The notes: generated by a model from the letters alone, not told the origin. 32,269 nucleotides of DNA from Psychrobacter sp. FME6 (GCF_014861365.1 NZ_RRYW01000029.1:1-32269), one strand, 5' to 3'; counted from the first letter of the stretch, positions 9,109 through 17,665 are shown. Program-made: numbers and translations.

Positions 9109-9330
9109 GCCGTATTGAACATTCACAAATAGCCCCTAGTGATCGCTAAAATTGTTCCAGACAAGGCGCAAATTGACGATAATGCAGAAATCTTAGCTAA
9201 AGTTGCAACGCATTACGAGATAATTTTAGCATCAGCCCTTACTTAACAAACTGGTACAGGACTCTTTTTGCCACTTCATTGATAAAAAATATTTTCTGTC
9301 AGGGACATGGTTGAATGTTCAACACACCCA
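9109..9330. mobile_element. MITE-like miniature element (about 222 bp)
   Basis: The stretch starts GGCCGTATTGAACATTCA and ends TGAATGTTCAACACACCC, an 18-bp terminal inverted repeat with three or four mismatches and the same terminal motif as the IS end at 1-53. Inside is a second inverted repeat, GCTAAAATT (9145-9153) with AATTTTAGC (9222-9230). There is no coding frame of useful length, so it fits a non-autonomous derivative moved by a related transposase. A clear target duplication is not visible, which suggests an old insertion. The gap 9042-9403 holds nothing else recognisable. Confidence 0.7.
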
Positions 9331-9403
9331 GTTCATTTAGGTCATATTAACAAAATTAAGACTTGATAGCATATTCTAACTTTCTTCTGATTATATCCAC
9401 TCT

Positions 9404-10546
9404 TTAAGACGCTCGCCAATACACCTTCATGACCATATCCTGCCGAGATAAATCAAACTGAGCCTTTAGTTGACGCCTTAACACTTTGGCATCCGCTGCA
9501 CTAATTGCACCCCAGATTTTATCTATATGAATAGATGTGGCCTCTAAGCAGCTATCTATCGTAGAGATAATAGTGTCAGGGAGATTGATGGCTGGTGTAT
9601 TCAAAATATGCACTATGTTATGTTGTTTAAAATTATCTATCTGTGCCAACGTCTGACTGAATTCGATATCTTGTAGATAAACCCTATCTGCCACATCACA
9701 AGTAACGACAATGACAATTGGCGCTATCGGATTTTGCCAATTTTCTAATAAATTAGCGACTGTTGGTATAGACGTTTCGTCGCAGATAAGCAGACATTGT
9801 CCGTCATTTAAATGCGCAATCTTTTCAGGATAATCGCGAACACTTTTCAGTTGTGTGCCAGCTAGTGCCGCTCTCGCCCAATTACCACCAGGTGTATCAC
9901 CATGAATATAAGTATCCACCCAACCCTGTATTTGCTGAGTTTCTGCATCTTGCCATGCTTTTCGTAAGGTATAATAACGCTGTAATTTCTCCGAGGCGTT
10001 AGCAGAGGCGTTGGTAGATTCATGACTAATTGATACGTCAGCATTCATTTCAAACAGATAGGCATATCCTGCATGATTCAGTGGCGTATCAGCAGGTGCA
10101 GCGACTACCAATCGGAACATATTCGGGCTGGCGTAATAACCATCAATCACTGTGAAATGCCGCTCTTGCTGTTTTATCGCCTGCTTACCAAGTTTCTTTG
10201 AAGCCACTTGCAAGAGATTGATATATTGCGACTTCAAAGTAATGGTTTCATCAATAACATTTTCAAATTCAATAAAGAATTGACTGACAGCATCAGGCCG
10301 CGCGTCAGCTTCTAGATTTAGTAAAAGCCCTACATTTTGCACCGACGCTTCAAGTAATAGTCCATCGCTATAGACCTCTGCTACCACAACTGCCATCTCA
10401 TTACTAAGCTTGGTATCAGCAAATGCTTCTACAAACAGCGCCAGTTCATCTTGATGCTCTTCATTGACATGATTCATAAACTTGGTTTTGGTCGCCACGG
10501 GTAATGGTACTTTATCAGTATAAAGATTATCAACAACTTGGGACAT
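9404..10546 (-). CDS. DUF2470-SIP fusion, ferric-siderophore reductase
   Basis: A 380-aa cytoplasmic protein with two parts. Residues about 20-105 (FMNHVNEEHQDELALFVEAF and LLLNLEADARPDAV) match the DUF2470 fold, also found at the C-terminus of HugZ-type haem-utilisation proteins. Residues about 120-380 are a siderophore-interacting (SIP) domain: FTVIDGYYASPNMFRLVV, FAD motif RYYTLRKAW near 188, second FAD element IHGDTPGGNWARAALAG, nucleotide-binding CLLICDETSIPTVANLL, and a C-terminal KVYWRAS. It is expected to reduce ferric siderophores with an NAD(P)H/FAD system. AAGGGGT lies just upstream of the ATG. It follows the 10651 receptor by 104 bp. The window therefore has two SIP-type reductases of different architecture, one per receptor cluster. 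Confidence 0.85.
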   Translation of the reverse strand: MSQVVDNLYTDKVPLPVATKTKFMNHVNEEHQDELALFVEAFADTKLSNEMAVVVAEVYSDGLLLEASVQNVGLLLNLEADARPDAVSQFFIEFENVIDETITLKSQYINLLQVASKKLGKQAIKQQERHFTVIDGYYASPNMFRLVVAAPADTPLNHAGYAYLFEMNADVSISHESTNASANASEKLQRYYTLRKAWQDAETQQIQGWVDTYIHGDTPGGNWARAALAGTQLKSVRDYPEKIAHLNDGQCLLICDETSIPTVANLLENWQNPIAPIVIVVTCDVADRVYLQDIEFSQTLAQIDNFKQHNIVHILNTPAINLPDTIISTIDSCLEATSIHIDKIWGAISAADAKVLRRQLKAQFDLSRQDMVMKVYWRAS

Positions 10547-10576
10547 AACGGACCCCTTATAAAAAATAATTTCACA

Positions 10577-10611
10577 AAAAATATAAGGCGCCTGATCAAC
10601 TCAATGCGCCT
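10577..10611 (-). terminator. Weak hairpin between receptor and DUF2470-SIP gene
   Basis: AGGCGC (10586-10591) pairs with GCGCCT (10606-10611) across a 14-base loop. On the minus strand it is followed by an A/T stretch with a run of T. It could attenuate transcription between the receptor and the reductase gene. The stem is only 6 bp, so support is modest. Confidence 0.4.
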
Positions 10612-10650
10612 CATTTATTAGGCTTACGATATAGCAAGCCGTGATTCTAG

Positions 10651-12861
10651 CTAAAACTTATAAGACAGTGACGCTTTTACTTCACGTTCATCACCCGGTA
10701 TATTAAACGTATTGAGCGAACCGACACGGACGTAATGGTCTTTATTAAATAAATTATAAACGTTTAATTGACCAGTGAGCTGCTCATTAAATGGATAACT
10801 GACCATCGCATCCCAGGTATTATAAGAATCTGCCTTGATACCTTGCGAGGATGAGAATTCACCGACGGCGTTGACACCCAATCCCATTGTTAATGGACGA
10901 GCAAGCAAATTATCCGCTTTATAGCTTACCCAAAGATTAGCAGAGTGCTTGGGCATCAATAGGAAAATGCCATCATCCCTATCACTCGATGCCTGTTTGA
11001 TATCACTATCTAAATAGCTATAGCCACCAGATACTTGTAAGTTAGGCATAATTTCGCCATTAACTTCTACTTCTACGCCTTGCATTTGACGTTTTCCTAA
11101 TGCCACTTGATCGCCATCTGCTGTGGGAGCAGCAGCATTTTCATCGGTCAGACGGTAGCCACTCAGTCTCGCTGACAAGGTATCTTGCCAATGACCTTTT
11201 AGACCGATTTCTATCTGATCGCCTTCACGCGGTTTTAGTAATTCGCCGTCTTGATTGGCAACATATTGCGGGGTAAAGACTTGAGTATAACTGCCATAGG
11301 CATTGATATTCGGCGTCAGCTCATACACAGCAGCCCCATAACCAGTGGCTTTGCTACTACTGTCAGTACTGGCATCAGCATTGCTAATCTTATCATCACT
11401 TTCTATCTCATAATGACTCAAACGACCGCCGACAATTAGGCTTAATTTATCGATAGGCTTGTAATTCACTTTGCCGTATAAACCCGTTTCACTCAGGGTG
11501 TTCTCAGTATGGGCAAGCGCAAAGCCTTTTTCACCGCGACGTGCTTGCTCAATAATACTGACTTCGTTCAAATCATTGATTTGTCCGACCGTTAAACCTT
11601 GACCCAAGGCTTTAGTACGCGCGTTTTCATTATCAGTTTTAAAGCGTTTATAGTCAGCACCAATGACATATTCGCTTTGATGGTTGCCAATCTTAAACGG
11701 TTGGCTTAGATTGACATCAGCACTAAGCGACGTTTCGTGAATATCTGCACCAATACCGGCAACACTGGTTTTATTATCCTCAAGGGCGCCTCCTGCAAAG
11801 GCATAATTATAATCAGCTTCTCTATCAGAGTAGCGCATACCAGCACTGATGACGCCGGCACTAGCAAGACGATGCTCAAAATCGGCAAAAACATCATGGC
11901 TTTGACTGTTAAAATCGTTCCACTTGGCACCATAAAAATCATCACGTGGTAGCGATATTAATGATTTATCAGCAAAGGTAGGCAGACCATTATCAGGGGT
12001 AATTTGCCGATCTTGCATCAAGTAGCCAAAACCAAATTTACTGTTCTCATTCAATTGCTTGTCGGCACTGACGTAGACCGTACTGTTTTGATTGTCTTTC
12101 CCGCCGATATCATCGACTACTGGATTGGCACGCTGATTGTATTGCAGCACCGTGCGACCAACGAGACTGTCATCAGCACTTAAACTGCCCTGCAGATCAG
12201 CAGACACGCCGTAGCCTGTCGGATTGCTAACATTGGCTTCTAGAATTTGATCTCCATCGGCTTTACCGCGCTTTCGAACCAGGTTCACAACACCGCCCAT
12301 CTCTGACGCTGAATTAAACAAACCAGAAGGTCCGCGCATGACCTCCACTCGGTCGAATGCGGCTAAATTAGGCAAGGTGCCATTGATACTTGCCATGGGA
12401 GATGCGAGCCCATCGATACTGTATTGGTCATACTCATAACCACGAGAGTAAATAGACGAGCGCCCATCATCATTTTGCAGAACTCGTAAGCCTGTCGTGC
12501 GTTTGGCAATTTGATCTAAGGTATCAAGATTTAAGTCATCAATCTTTGCTTGGGTGATCACACTGATAGACTGTGGAATATTTTCTAGATAATCTGGTAT
12601 CTTGGTGCCGACCGTCGCGACATTGGCATTATATAAATCATTGTCTTCACTCGGATCAATGGCATATAAAGGGTTTGCGGTAACGACAATTGTATCTAAT
12701 GTGGTGCTAGGCTCTGAATCAGCATTATCTTGTAATTCAGCAGCAGTCGCTGGTACTGACATAAAGAGTAACGATAAAACAGAATAGCATAGCGGAGATA
12801 GTCGGAAATGCGAGGATTGATTTGAGGTATTATTAACCACGTGAGAATTCCTTAAAGCCAT
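10651..12861 (-). CDS. TonB-dependent siderophore receptor (FhuE/FpvA-like)
   Basis: A 736-aa outer-membrane receptor. A signal peptide ends near PATAAEL, then comes a TonB-box-like LDTIVVTAN. Plug motifs are ENIPQSISVIT, LDQIAKRTTGLRVL, SIYSRGYEYDQYSIDGL, FDRVEVMRGPSGLFN and MGGVVNLVRKR, followed by a barrel ending VNVYNLF-like LNVYNLFNKDHYVRVGS and LSYKF. The dipeptide order RTTGLRV and SRGYEYDQYSIDG is characteristic of FhuE/FpvA-type receptors. The listed ATG has no clear ribosome site, whereas AAGGAAT sits properly before an in-frame GTG seven codons later (12840), which is a credible real start. Upstream, 12900-12915 has only a half Fur site (GATAACGATT), so it may be co-transcribed with the lipoprotein gene 117 bp upstream. 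The nearby catecholate-type esterase gene suggests a related substrate, but this is inference. Confidence 0.9.
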   Translation of the reverse strand: MALRNSHVVNNTSNQSSHFRLSPLCYSVLSLLFMSVPATAAELQDNADSEPSTTLDTIVVTANPLYAIDPSEDNDLYNANVATVGTKIPDYLENIPQSISVITQAKIDDLNLDTLDQIAKRTTGLRVLQNDDGRSSIYSRGYEYDQYSIDGLASPMASINGTLPNLAAFDRVEVMRGPSGLFNSASEMGGVVNLVRKRGKADGDQILEANVSNPTGYGVSADLQGSLSADDSLVGRTVLQYNQRANPVVDDIGGKDNQNSTVYVSADKQLNENSKFGFGYLMQDRQITPDNGLPTFADKSLISLPRDDFYGAKWNDFNSQSHDVFADFEHRLASAGVISAGMRYSDREADYNYAFAGGALEDNKTSVAGIGADIHETSLSADVNLSQPFKIGNHQSEYVIGADYKRFKTDNENARTKALGQGLTVGQINDLNEVSIIEQARRGEKGFALAHTENTLSETGLYGKVNYKPIDKLSLIVGGRLSHYEIESDDKISNADASTDSSSKATGYGAAVYELTPNINAYGSYTQVFTPQYVANQDGELLKPREGDQIEIGLKGHWQDTLSARLSGYRLTDENAAAPTADGDQVALGKRQMQGVEVEVNGEIMPNLQVSGGYSYLDSDIKQASSDRDDGIFLLMPKHSANLWVSYKADNLLARPLTMGLGVNAVGEFSSSQGIKADSYNTWDAMVSYPFNEQLTGQLNVYNLFNKDHYVRVGSLNTFNIPGDEREVKASLSYKF

Positions 12862-12978
12862 AGTAGATAACCCATTGGGTTTGTTAGTGGTTTTAAAAAC
12901 AGATAACGATTAAACGGAAACGACTCTAGCTTCATCTAGTGAAGTCAGAGCCTGTTCTTACCAGTTAGCACTCAACAA

Positions 12979-13752
12979 CTAGAATCCTCTAGCATTATCA
13001 CTAGTCGCGGTATAAAAGATATTAAAAGCACTATTAGCGCCAGTTTTTATGACTTTACCATCTACTGTTGCACTGGCTTCGAAATTAACACCACCACCTG
13101 CACTTTCACCGCTAGCAATGTTAGGTAAGGTCAAAGAGTGTACGACCACTTTTTTATTGGTAACTGGTATATTTGCTTTGGTTATTTTGGTACCACGTGG
13201 TTTGACCACTTCGCCCTCTGCAACGACTGTTGATAAATCGTCATAAATGATATCGAAATTTAATAATTGTGCCTGATCAAGTTTTGCTTGACCATTGACA
13301 ACAGGGATACCAACAAGAGTTTTGCTGCCACGATGGATCATGCGATTATCGATAACTTTACCATTATCTAGCTTTCTGCCTTCTGCAGCCACTGAGTTAG
13401 TTCGAACCATCAACATCACTTTATAGCCTGGTACTGCAACTTTACCTTTTCCATCAAAAATATCAGCGACCAATTCTGGTACATTTTTCGCTTTATTGAT
13501 GACTACTCGAGCAGAGTTTTCAGAAACGGGATAGTCTTTGCCGTCAATCGTTAAATAACGGGTATCAGCATAGTTACTTTGAGTTTTCATGAGACCCGTG
13601 GTGACAGCATTAGAGGTAGATACAGGCGTTGCGCTAGACGATGACATCGTATTTTGACAGCCTGCAACCCCTAAAGATAATAGTGCAATAGATAAAATAG
13701 AAACTTTAGACAATAGGTTTTTGCTGAAACATGACTGAGTTGAACGTGACAT
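12979..13752 (-). CDS. Lipoprotein of unknown function, Fur-controlled
   Basis: A 257-aa protein with a lipoprotein signal: basic N-terminus, hydrophobic VSILSIALLSLG and the lipobox VAGC, giving a lipidated Cys at about residue 32. After a Ser/Thr-rich linker comes a mostly beta-predicted domain containing YLTIDGKDYPV, VPGYKVMLMVRTNSV, and a GGGVNFEASATVDGKVIKTG segment. I do not recognise the family. It sits head to head with the IroE-like esterase gene across two Fur boxes and directly upstream of a siderophore receptor, so a periplasmic or outer-membrane role in siderophore capture or receptor function is a reasonable inference, not an assignment. The ATG lies next to an AT-rich leader; the Fur sites are 60-120 bp upstream. 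Confidence 0.8.
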   Translation of the reverse strand: MSRSTQSCFSKNLLSKVSILSIALLSLGVAGCQNTMSSSSATPVSTSNAVTTGLMKTQSNYADTRYLTIDGKDYPVSENSARVVINKAKNVPELVADIFDGKGKVAVPGYKVMLMVRTNSVAAEGRKLDNGKVIDNRMIHRGSKTLVGIPVVNGQAKLDQAQLLNFDIIYDDLSTVVAEGEVVKPRGTKITKANIPVTNKKVVVHSLTLPNIASGESAGGGVNFEASATVDGKVIKTGANSAFNIFYTATSDNARGF

Positions 13753-13812
13753 AATTTAATCTCATAAGAAGGATTTTTGTGAAATACAGAACCACTAGAA
13801 AGCAATATTATT

Positions 13813-13831
13813 GATAACGATTATCATATGC
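13813..13831. promoter_or_regulatory. Fur box 1 in the lipoprotein/esterase divergent promoter
   Basis: GATAACGATTATCATATGC is a near-consensus Fur site lying 61 bp upstream of the lipoprotein ATG and 141 bp upstream of the esterase ATG. It is probably the main repressor site for the minus-strand unit. Confidence 0.8.
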
Positions 13832-13854
13832 ATTATTATTACTATATTGTAACT

Positions 13855-13873
13855 GATTGTCAATCATTATCAG
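13855..13873. promoter_or_regulatory. Fur box 2 in the lipoprotein/esterase divergent promoter
   Basis: GATTGTCAATCATTATCAG matches the Fur consensus less well than box 1 but in the same helical neighbourhood, about 100 bp before the esterase start. The pair suggests coordinated iron repression of both divergent units. Confidence 0.6.
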
Positions 13874-13971
13874 TGATATAAACTGCATTTGTTAATCCTC
13901 TTACAGCTTCAATATAAGCAACGCTATGTCTAAGGCTTTTTTCAATAAATTAAATATAATAAAGGATAAGT

Positions 13972-14994
13972 ATGTCAAGATTTCAGGGAAGCCTTGCAAT
14001 TATAACGATAACTATGGCAGGAATAATAATGTCACCAAGCTATGCTAAACCTGACTTGACCAAGACAGTAGATATGAGCTTATTGCATGCCAAAGATACC
14101 GGGTATCGTTTCGTATATCATACTTTCAGTGCACCTGCACCAGAACTACCCTCCTCTAGCGTAACCAATTTACAGTCAAAAATGCTGCAAGCCTATGCAA
14201 AACCTCGCCATTATCAAGTGTGGTTAGCTATTCCTGAGCAGACAACCGATCATCTACTCTCTAACAATTCTGTAAAAACTCCTAGTAAAGTGCTTTATAT
14301 GCTTGATGGCAATGCGGCTATTGATGATTTAGACAAAGATATCTTACTATCACTGGCTCATTCTTCGACACAGGGCACAGCACCTGTCTTAGTTTTTATA
14401 GGTTATCAGAGCCCTTATCGCTTTGATGTCGATGCCAGAGCATATGATTATACTCCACCCTTATTAGCCAACACTACAGATAACAATGCGTTTACAGAAG
14501 AAGGTAGAGAGCGATTAAATGGTGGTGCAGAGCAGTTTTATGAGCTGATAGAAAAAGAAATTAAACCGTGGGTATATGAACAGTTGGGCGAGAAACCGAA
14601 GCAAGAGGCGATTTGGGGACACTCTTACGGTGGTCTGTTTGTGTTATATAATTTGTTCAAGCATCCTGAAGCTTATCAGCAGTATTTCAGTGCAGATCCA
14701 TCACTTTGGTGGCAAAATGGAGAGATGATTAACTATTGGCAGGCATATCAAAATCTTCCTAAAGCGCAACTTGCAGATATATCCAATAATAAACACAAAC
14801 AAATACGACTCACTTTTAGTCACTCTGCAGAGCAAACCACTATGCCAGTAGTAGCGCCTACTCTGATGAGTAAAAAAGAATTCGCCAAGGAAGTCTGTGA
14901 GCACTTTGAGGAGCGTTGTAGCTATCAGTTTTACAACCAATCTCATGCAGAGGTATTTACAACCTCTCTATTAGAGAGCTTAAAGAACTTCTAA
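13972..14994 (+). CDS. IroE/Fes-type alpha/beta-hydrolase, probable periplasmic siderophore esterase
   Basis: A 340-aa protein with a cleavable signal peptide (hydrophobic IITITMAGIIM, cleavage after PSYA). The fold is the esterase family that includes IroE and Fes, which hydrolyse ester bonds of catecholate tri-lactone siderophores. Visible are YMLDGNAAIDDL, FIGYQSPYRFDVDARAYDYTP, the nucleophile elbow GHSYGG with Ser218, the family motif SADPSLWW close after it, and a candidate catalytic His325 in NQSHAEVF. The periplasmic signal favours IroE-like action before inner-membrane transport. Substrate identity is inferred. It is transcribed away from the lipoprotein-receptor-reductase set across Fur boxes, which suggests it processes the siderophore taken up there. 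A recognisable Shine-Dalgarno, AAAGGATAAG, precedes the ATG. Confidence 0.82.
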   Translation: MSRFQGSLAIITITMAGIIMSPSYAKPDLTKTVDMSLLHAKDTGYRFVYHTFSAPAPELPSSSVTNLQSKMLQAYAKPRHYQVWLAIPEQTTDHLLSNNSVKTPSKVLYMLDGNAAIDDLDKDILLSLAHSSTQGTAPVLVFIGYQSPYRFDVDARAYDYTPPLLANTTDNNAFTEEGRERLNGGAEQFYELIEKEIKPWVYEQLGEKPKQEAIWGHSYGGLFVLYNLFKHPEAYQQYFSADPSLWWQNGEMINYWQAYQNLPKAQLADISNNKHKQIRLTFSHSAEQTTMPVVAPTLMSKKEFAKEVCEHFEERCSYQFYNQSHAEVFTTSLLESLKNF

Positions 14995-15197
14995 GATTAA
15001 GTCTATTCAAGATTAGTTTATTACCCTGATCTTATCTCCTAGATAAGAAAAACCTCACTAGGTTACCCAAGCAAGGCGGGAGAGAAAGATTGTTATTATA
15101 TTTATTTTTATTATTATCTTAGTTATTTTTAATAATAGCGAGACGAGATTGATTATATAGAAAGCCAACTATGCTAAATGACTCCTATTTTTCATTG

Positions 15198-15599
15198 CTA
15201 TTCATTTACAAAGGCTATTTTGCTCAGCCCTGCTTGACTGGCTGCCGCCAGTACCTGCGCCACCGTATCATATTTGCTGTCTTTATCCGCGCGCAATTGA
15301 ATAGAAGGGTCTTTGCCTGAAGCACTTTCTTGCTGCAAACGAGTATCTAACTCTTCTATGCTAATAGGATCGCTATCCCAAAAAATACCGGCATCTTTAT
15401 CAATACTGATTTGGATTGCTTCAGGTGGCTGCTCATTGATTAGCGCACTGGTCTTGGGTAAATCAAGCGGTACTGTTGGGTTCAAAACAGTCGCTGTCAA
15501 TAAAAAGATAATCATCAATACCAACATGACATCAATAAGTGGAATGAGGTTCATCTCATTCATACTTTGAACGTCATCATCACCTAACTGAAATGCCAT
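15198..15599 (-). CDS. exbD: ExbD, TonB-system membrane protein
   Basis: A 133-aa ExbD/TolR-family protein: short cytoplasmic start, one membrane helix (about residues 17-38, LIPLIDVMLVLMIIFLLTATVL) holding the conserved Asp in PLIDVML that carries the proton, and a periplasmic domain with LPKT, IQLRADKDSKYDTVAQVL and a terminal KIAFVNE. It is third in tonB-exbB-exbD, 109 bp after exbB. Together with ExbB it uses the proton gradient to drive TonB and so powers the three receptors in this window. TolR is the alternative name for this family; the tonB gene upstream decides for ExbD. Confidence 0.9.
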   Translation of the reverse strand: MAFQLGDDDVQSMNEMNLIPLIDVMLVLMIIFLLTATVLNPTVPLDLPKTSALINEQPPEAIQISIDKDAGIFWDSDPISIEELDTRLQQESASGKDPSIQLRADKDSKYDTVAQVLAAASQAGLSKIAFVNE

Positions 15600-15708
15600 A
15601 ATATTCTCAATTGTGTATCAGTCTTATACAAAATCATAAATTTTTGCTTTGAAAAAAACCATGCAGTTCTATCGTTTACAACAGCTTTATAAATAAAGGC
15701 TAGCACTG

Positions 15709-16398
15709 CTACTGTTGATAAGCTTCTTGTTTATCAGTATGAATACTACTATTGCTATGAGCACTCTTACTACCAGTGACATTAGTGGTTATACCCTGCT
15801 TTTCAGCTACATTATGAGGCTCCATTGAAGGTTGCATTGCTGCTAAATCAACAGACTGCGCCAATAAATCATGGGCTCTATCATTGGCATGGTACATTAC
15901 CCGTCGATTGATACGTACGGCAAGGTTATAAAACACCACTGCTGGAATTGCGACGGCAATACCGAGACCTGTCATAATGAGCGCCTCGCCAACTGGCCCT
16001 GCCACTTGTCCAAGTCCTGCTTGCCCACTGGTACCGATATTATGTAACGCGTGAAAAATACCCCACACTGTACCAAATAACCCAATAAATGGTGCGATCG
16101 CTGCAGTGGTACCTAAAATAGGTAAGCCGCGTTCGCTAGCAAAACGGTAACGCCCTATATGCTTTAATAATGCTTGCTCAATGACTAATCGACGCATAGC
16201 AGCATCAGAGTTAATCACAGCTGAACGCTTCATCTCAACCTGCTGACTCAAATCATCAGCAACACAGGCGGCCAATTTTCGGCTTTGTAATATGCGAATA
16301 ATACCAGTTACCCAAGAGAGCACCGATAAGACCAATAGCAAGAAAAACAAGCTTTTGGTCACCAAATCGCTGTATTGCCAGTAGCTTGTAAAGTCCAT
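15709..16398 (-). CDS. exbB: ExbB, MotA/TolQ/ExbB proton-channel protein
   Basis: A 229-aa inner-membrane protein with three helices: about residues 12-34, 100-130 and 145-170. The conserved MotA/TolQ/ExbB segments are LPILGTTAAIAPFIGLFGTVWGI (split here as LPILGTTAAIAPF and IGLFGTVWGIFHAL), GEALIMTGLGIAVAIPAVVFYN and a short basic stretch RINRRVMY. The C-terminal tail is Ser/Gln rich. It assembles with ExbD into the motor that energises TonB. It lies between tonB (123 bp upstream) and exbD in a single operon. A short purine-rich site (AAGGAGTG) precedes the ATG. Confidence 0.92.
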   Translation of the reverse strand: MDFTSYWQYSDLVTKSLFFLLLVLSVLSWVTGIIRILQSRKLAACVADDLSQQVEMKRSAVINSDAAMRRLVIEQALLKHIGRYRFASERGLPILGTTAAIAPFIGLFGTVWGIFHALHNIGTSGQAGLGQVAGPVGEALIMTGLGIAVAIPAVVFYNLAVRINRRVMYHANDRAHDLLAQSVDLAAMQPSMEPHNVAEKQGITTNVTGSKSAHSNSSIHTDKQEAYQQ

Positions 16399-16521
16399 AT
16401 CACACTCCTTAATATGTTATGCAATCATATGAGTTCGTTGCGAGTACCGCATATCGACTTATCATGAAAAATTATAAATAGTGACGCTTTGAAAATAATG
16501 GGCTTGGTAAATAACTAACTT

Positions 16522-17472
16522 TTACGGCACTGCATAACTGATAGGTAAAGTTACATTACCCACCACTGGTACGCCATTTTTCGTAAAGGGTTTAAATTTA
16601 CCAGAACGTACTTGTTGCTGAGCTTCTCTATCGAGTGCAGCGTTGCCAGAAGATTGCGCTAAGCTCACATTATCAATGCCGCCTTGCTTATTAACTTGTA
16701 ATATCAAAACCACCCTAAAGGTTTCGCCTGATTTGGCAGCTCGTCTGGCACGAGCAGGAAAACTAAAACTCGGTGCTGAGGCCCAGTTGGCGTTAGTGGC
16801 AGTAAAATTGACGGGGGTATTACTTGCGGCGGCGGCAGCTTGTTGATTGGCTTTCTCACGAGCAGCGGCTTGTGCGGCTTCTCTTGCCGCTTTGGCATCG
16901 GATTCGGCTTGCGCTTCACGATCTGCCTTTGCTTTGGCATCTGCCGCTGCCTGAGCCTCTCGCATAGCTTTGGCATGCGCTTGTTGAGTAGCCTTTTCAG
17001 CCTGTACTGCCAATATCTTACGTTCGTTATCGGCTGCTAAAGCGCTTGCTTGAGCTGCTGCGTCTGATTCTTGTGATTTTATTGGTTGTTTGATGACAGG
17101 CTTGCTATTTACTACCTTTGTTGTCGCAGTAGCTGGTTTAGTATCAACTTGAGGCTTTGGTGTTTCTTTTTTCACAACTGGTTGCACGGCTTTTTTAGGC
17201 TCTGGTTTTGCCTCAGGTACGCTAACAGATTGTGGTTTAGGCGCTTTAATAGGTTCGACTTCTGCGGCTGCCGTCACCGGCTCTGCAATTGTCGTAACTT
17301 CTGACACCAACTGTATTTCTATAGGTGGCGTTATTTTAAGTGGCTTAATAGTAGTCACAGGGGTTTTGACCATCACCAATGCAATTGCTGTCAGCAAATG
17401 TAATGCGACAACACAACCCATAACTGTTGATGTTAATTTAAGTGATGGCACATTGAAACTTGTTGAACCCAT
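16522..17472 (-). CDS. tonB: TonB energy transducer with a TolA-like linker
   Basis: A 316-aa TonB-family protein. A single N-terminal anchor (VMGCVVALHLLTAIALVMV) is followed by a periplasmic Pro/Lys/Glu-rich stretch (PIEIQLVSEV, then repeated KP and EPKKAVQP) at about residues 45-135. A charged Ala/Gln/Lys-rich segment, ERKILAVQAEKATQQAHAKA to AAREKANQQAAAA (about 150-220), looks like the long helix of TolA. The C-terminal TonB_C domain (about 235-316) has FSFPARARRAAKSGETFRVV, GGIDNVSLAQSSGNAALDREA and FKPFTKNGVPVVGNVTLPIS. It contacts the receptor TonB boxes and transmits ExbBD energy. It heads tonB-exbB-exbD, with a Fur box 45-63 bp upstream. The long helix may span a wide periplasm. Confidence 0.9.
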   Translation of the reverse strand: MGSTSFNVPSLKLTSTVMGCVVALHLLTAIALVMVKTPVTTIKPLKITPPIEIQLVSEVTTIAEPVTAAAEVEPIKAPKPQSVSVPEAKPEPKKAVQPVVKKETPKPQVDTKPATATTKVVNSKPVIKQPIKSQESDAAAQASALAADNERKILAVQAEKATQQAHAKAMREAQAAADAKAKADREAQAESDAKAAREAAQAAAREKANQQAAAAASNTPVNFTATNANWASAPSFSFPARARRAAKSGETFRVVLILQVNKQGGIDNVSLAQSSGNAALDREAQQQVRSGKFKPFTKNGVPVVGNVTLPISYAVP

Positions 17473-17516
17473 AACAGCCTAATAAGTCTATGAAATAAAA
17501 TTGTAATTATAATGCA

Positions 17517-17535
17517 AACGATAATTATTATCAAT
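17517..17535. promoter_or_regulatory. Fur box upstream of tonB
   Basis: AACGATAATTATTATCAAT lies 45-63 bp before the tonB ATG and matches the Fur consensus well, so tonB-exbB-exbD is probably iron-repressed together with the receptors. Confidence 0.75.
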
Positions 17536-17665
17536 AAATTTCTTTTAAATATTAATTTCCGCTTACAAATTACCCTCTCTACTTTAAATAGGTTGAAGAG
17601 GAAGGCAAGCTGTTTTTTAAAAGCTGTCAGAAAGATGAGTACCTCTATTTATGAAAATAACCAAT

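Noticed and set aside
12918-12950. Imperfect hairpin downstream of the lipoprotein gene as a terminator
   Set aside because: The stem has several mismatches and no T run follows on the minus strand.
15031-15047. Hairpin CTTATCT/AGATAAG after the esterase as a terminator
   Set aside because: It is followed by A rather than T on the plus strand, and on the minus strand the T run precedes the stem.
16704-17304. Several open frames on both strands over tonB
   Set aside because: The repetitive Ala/Lys/Pro codons of tonB create long open shadows in other frames; none resembles a protein family.
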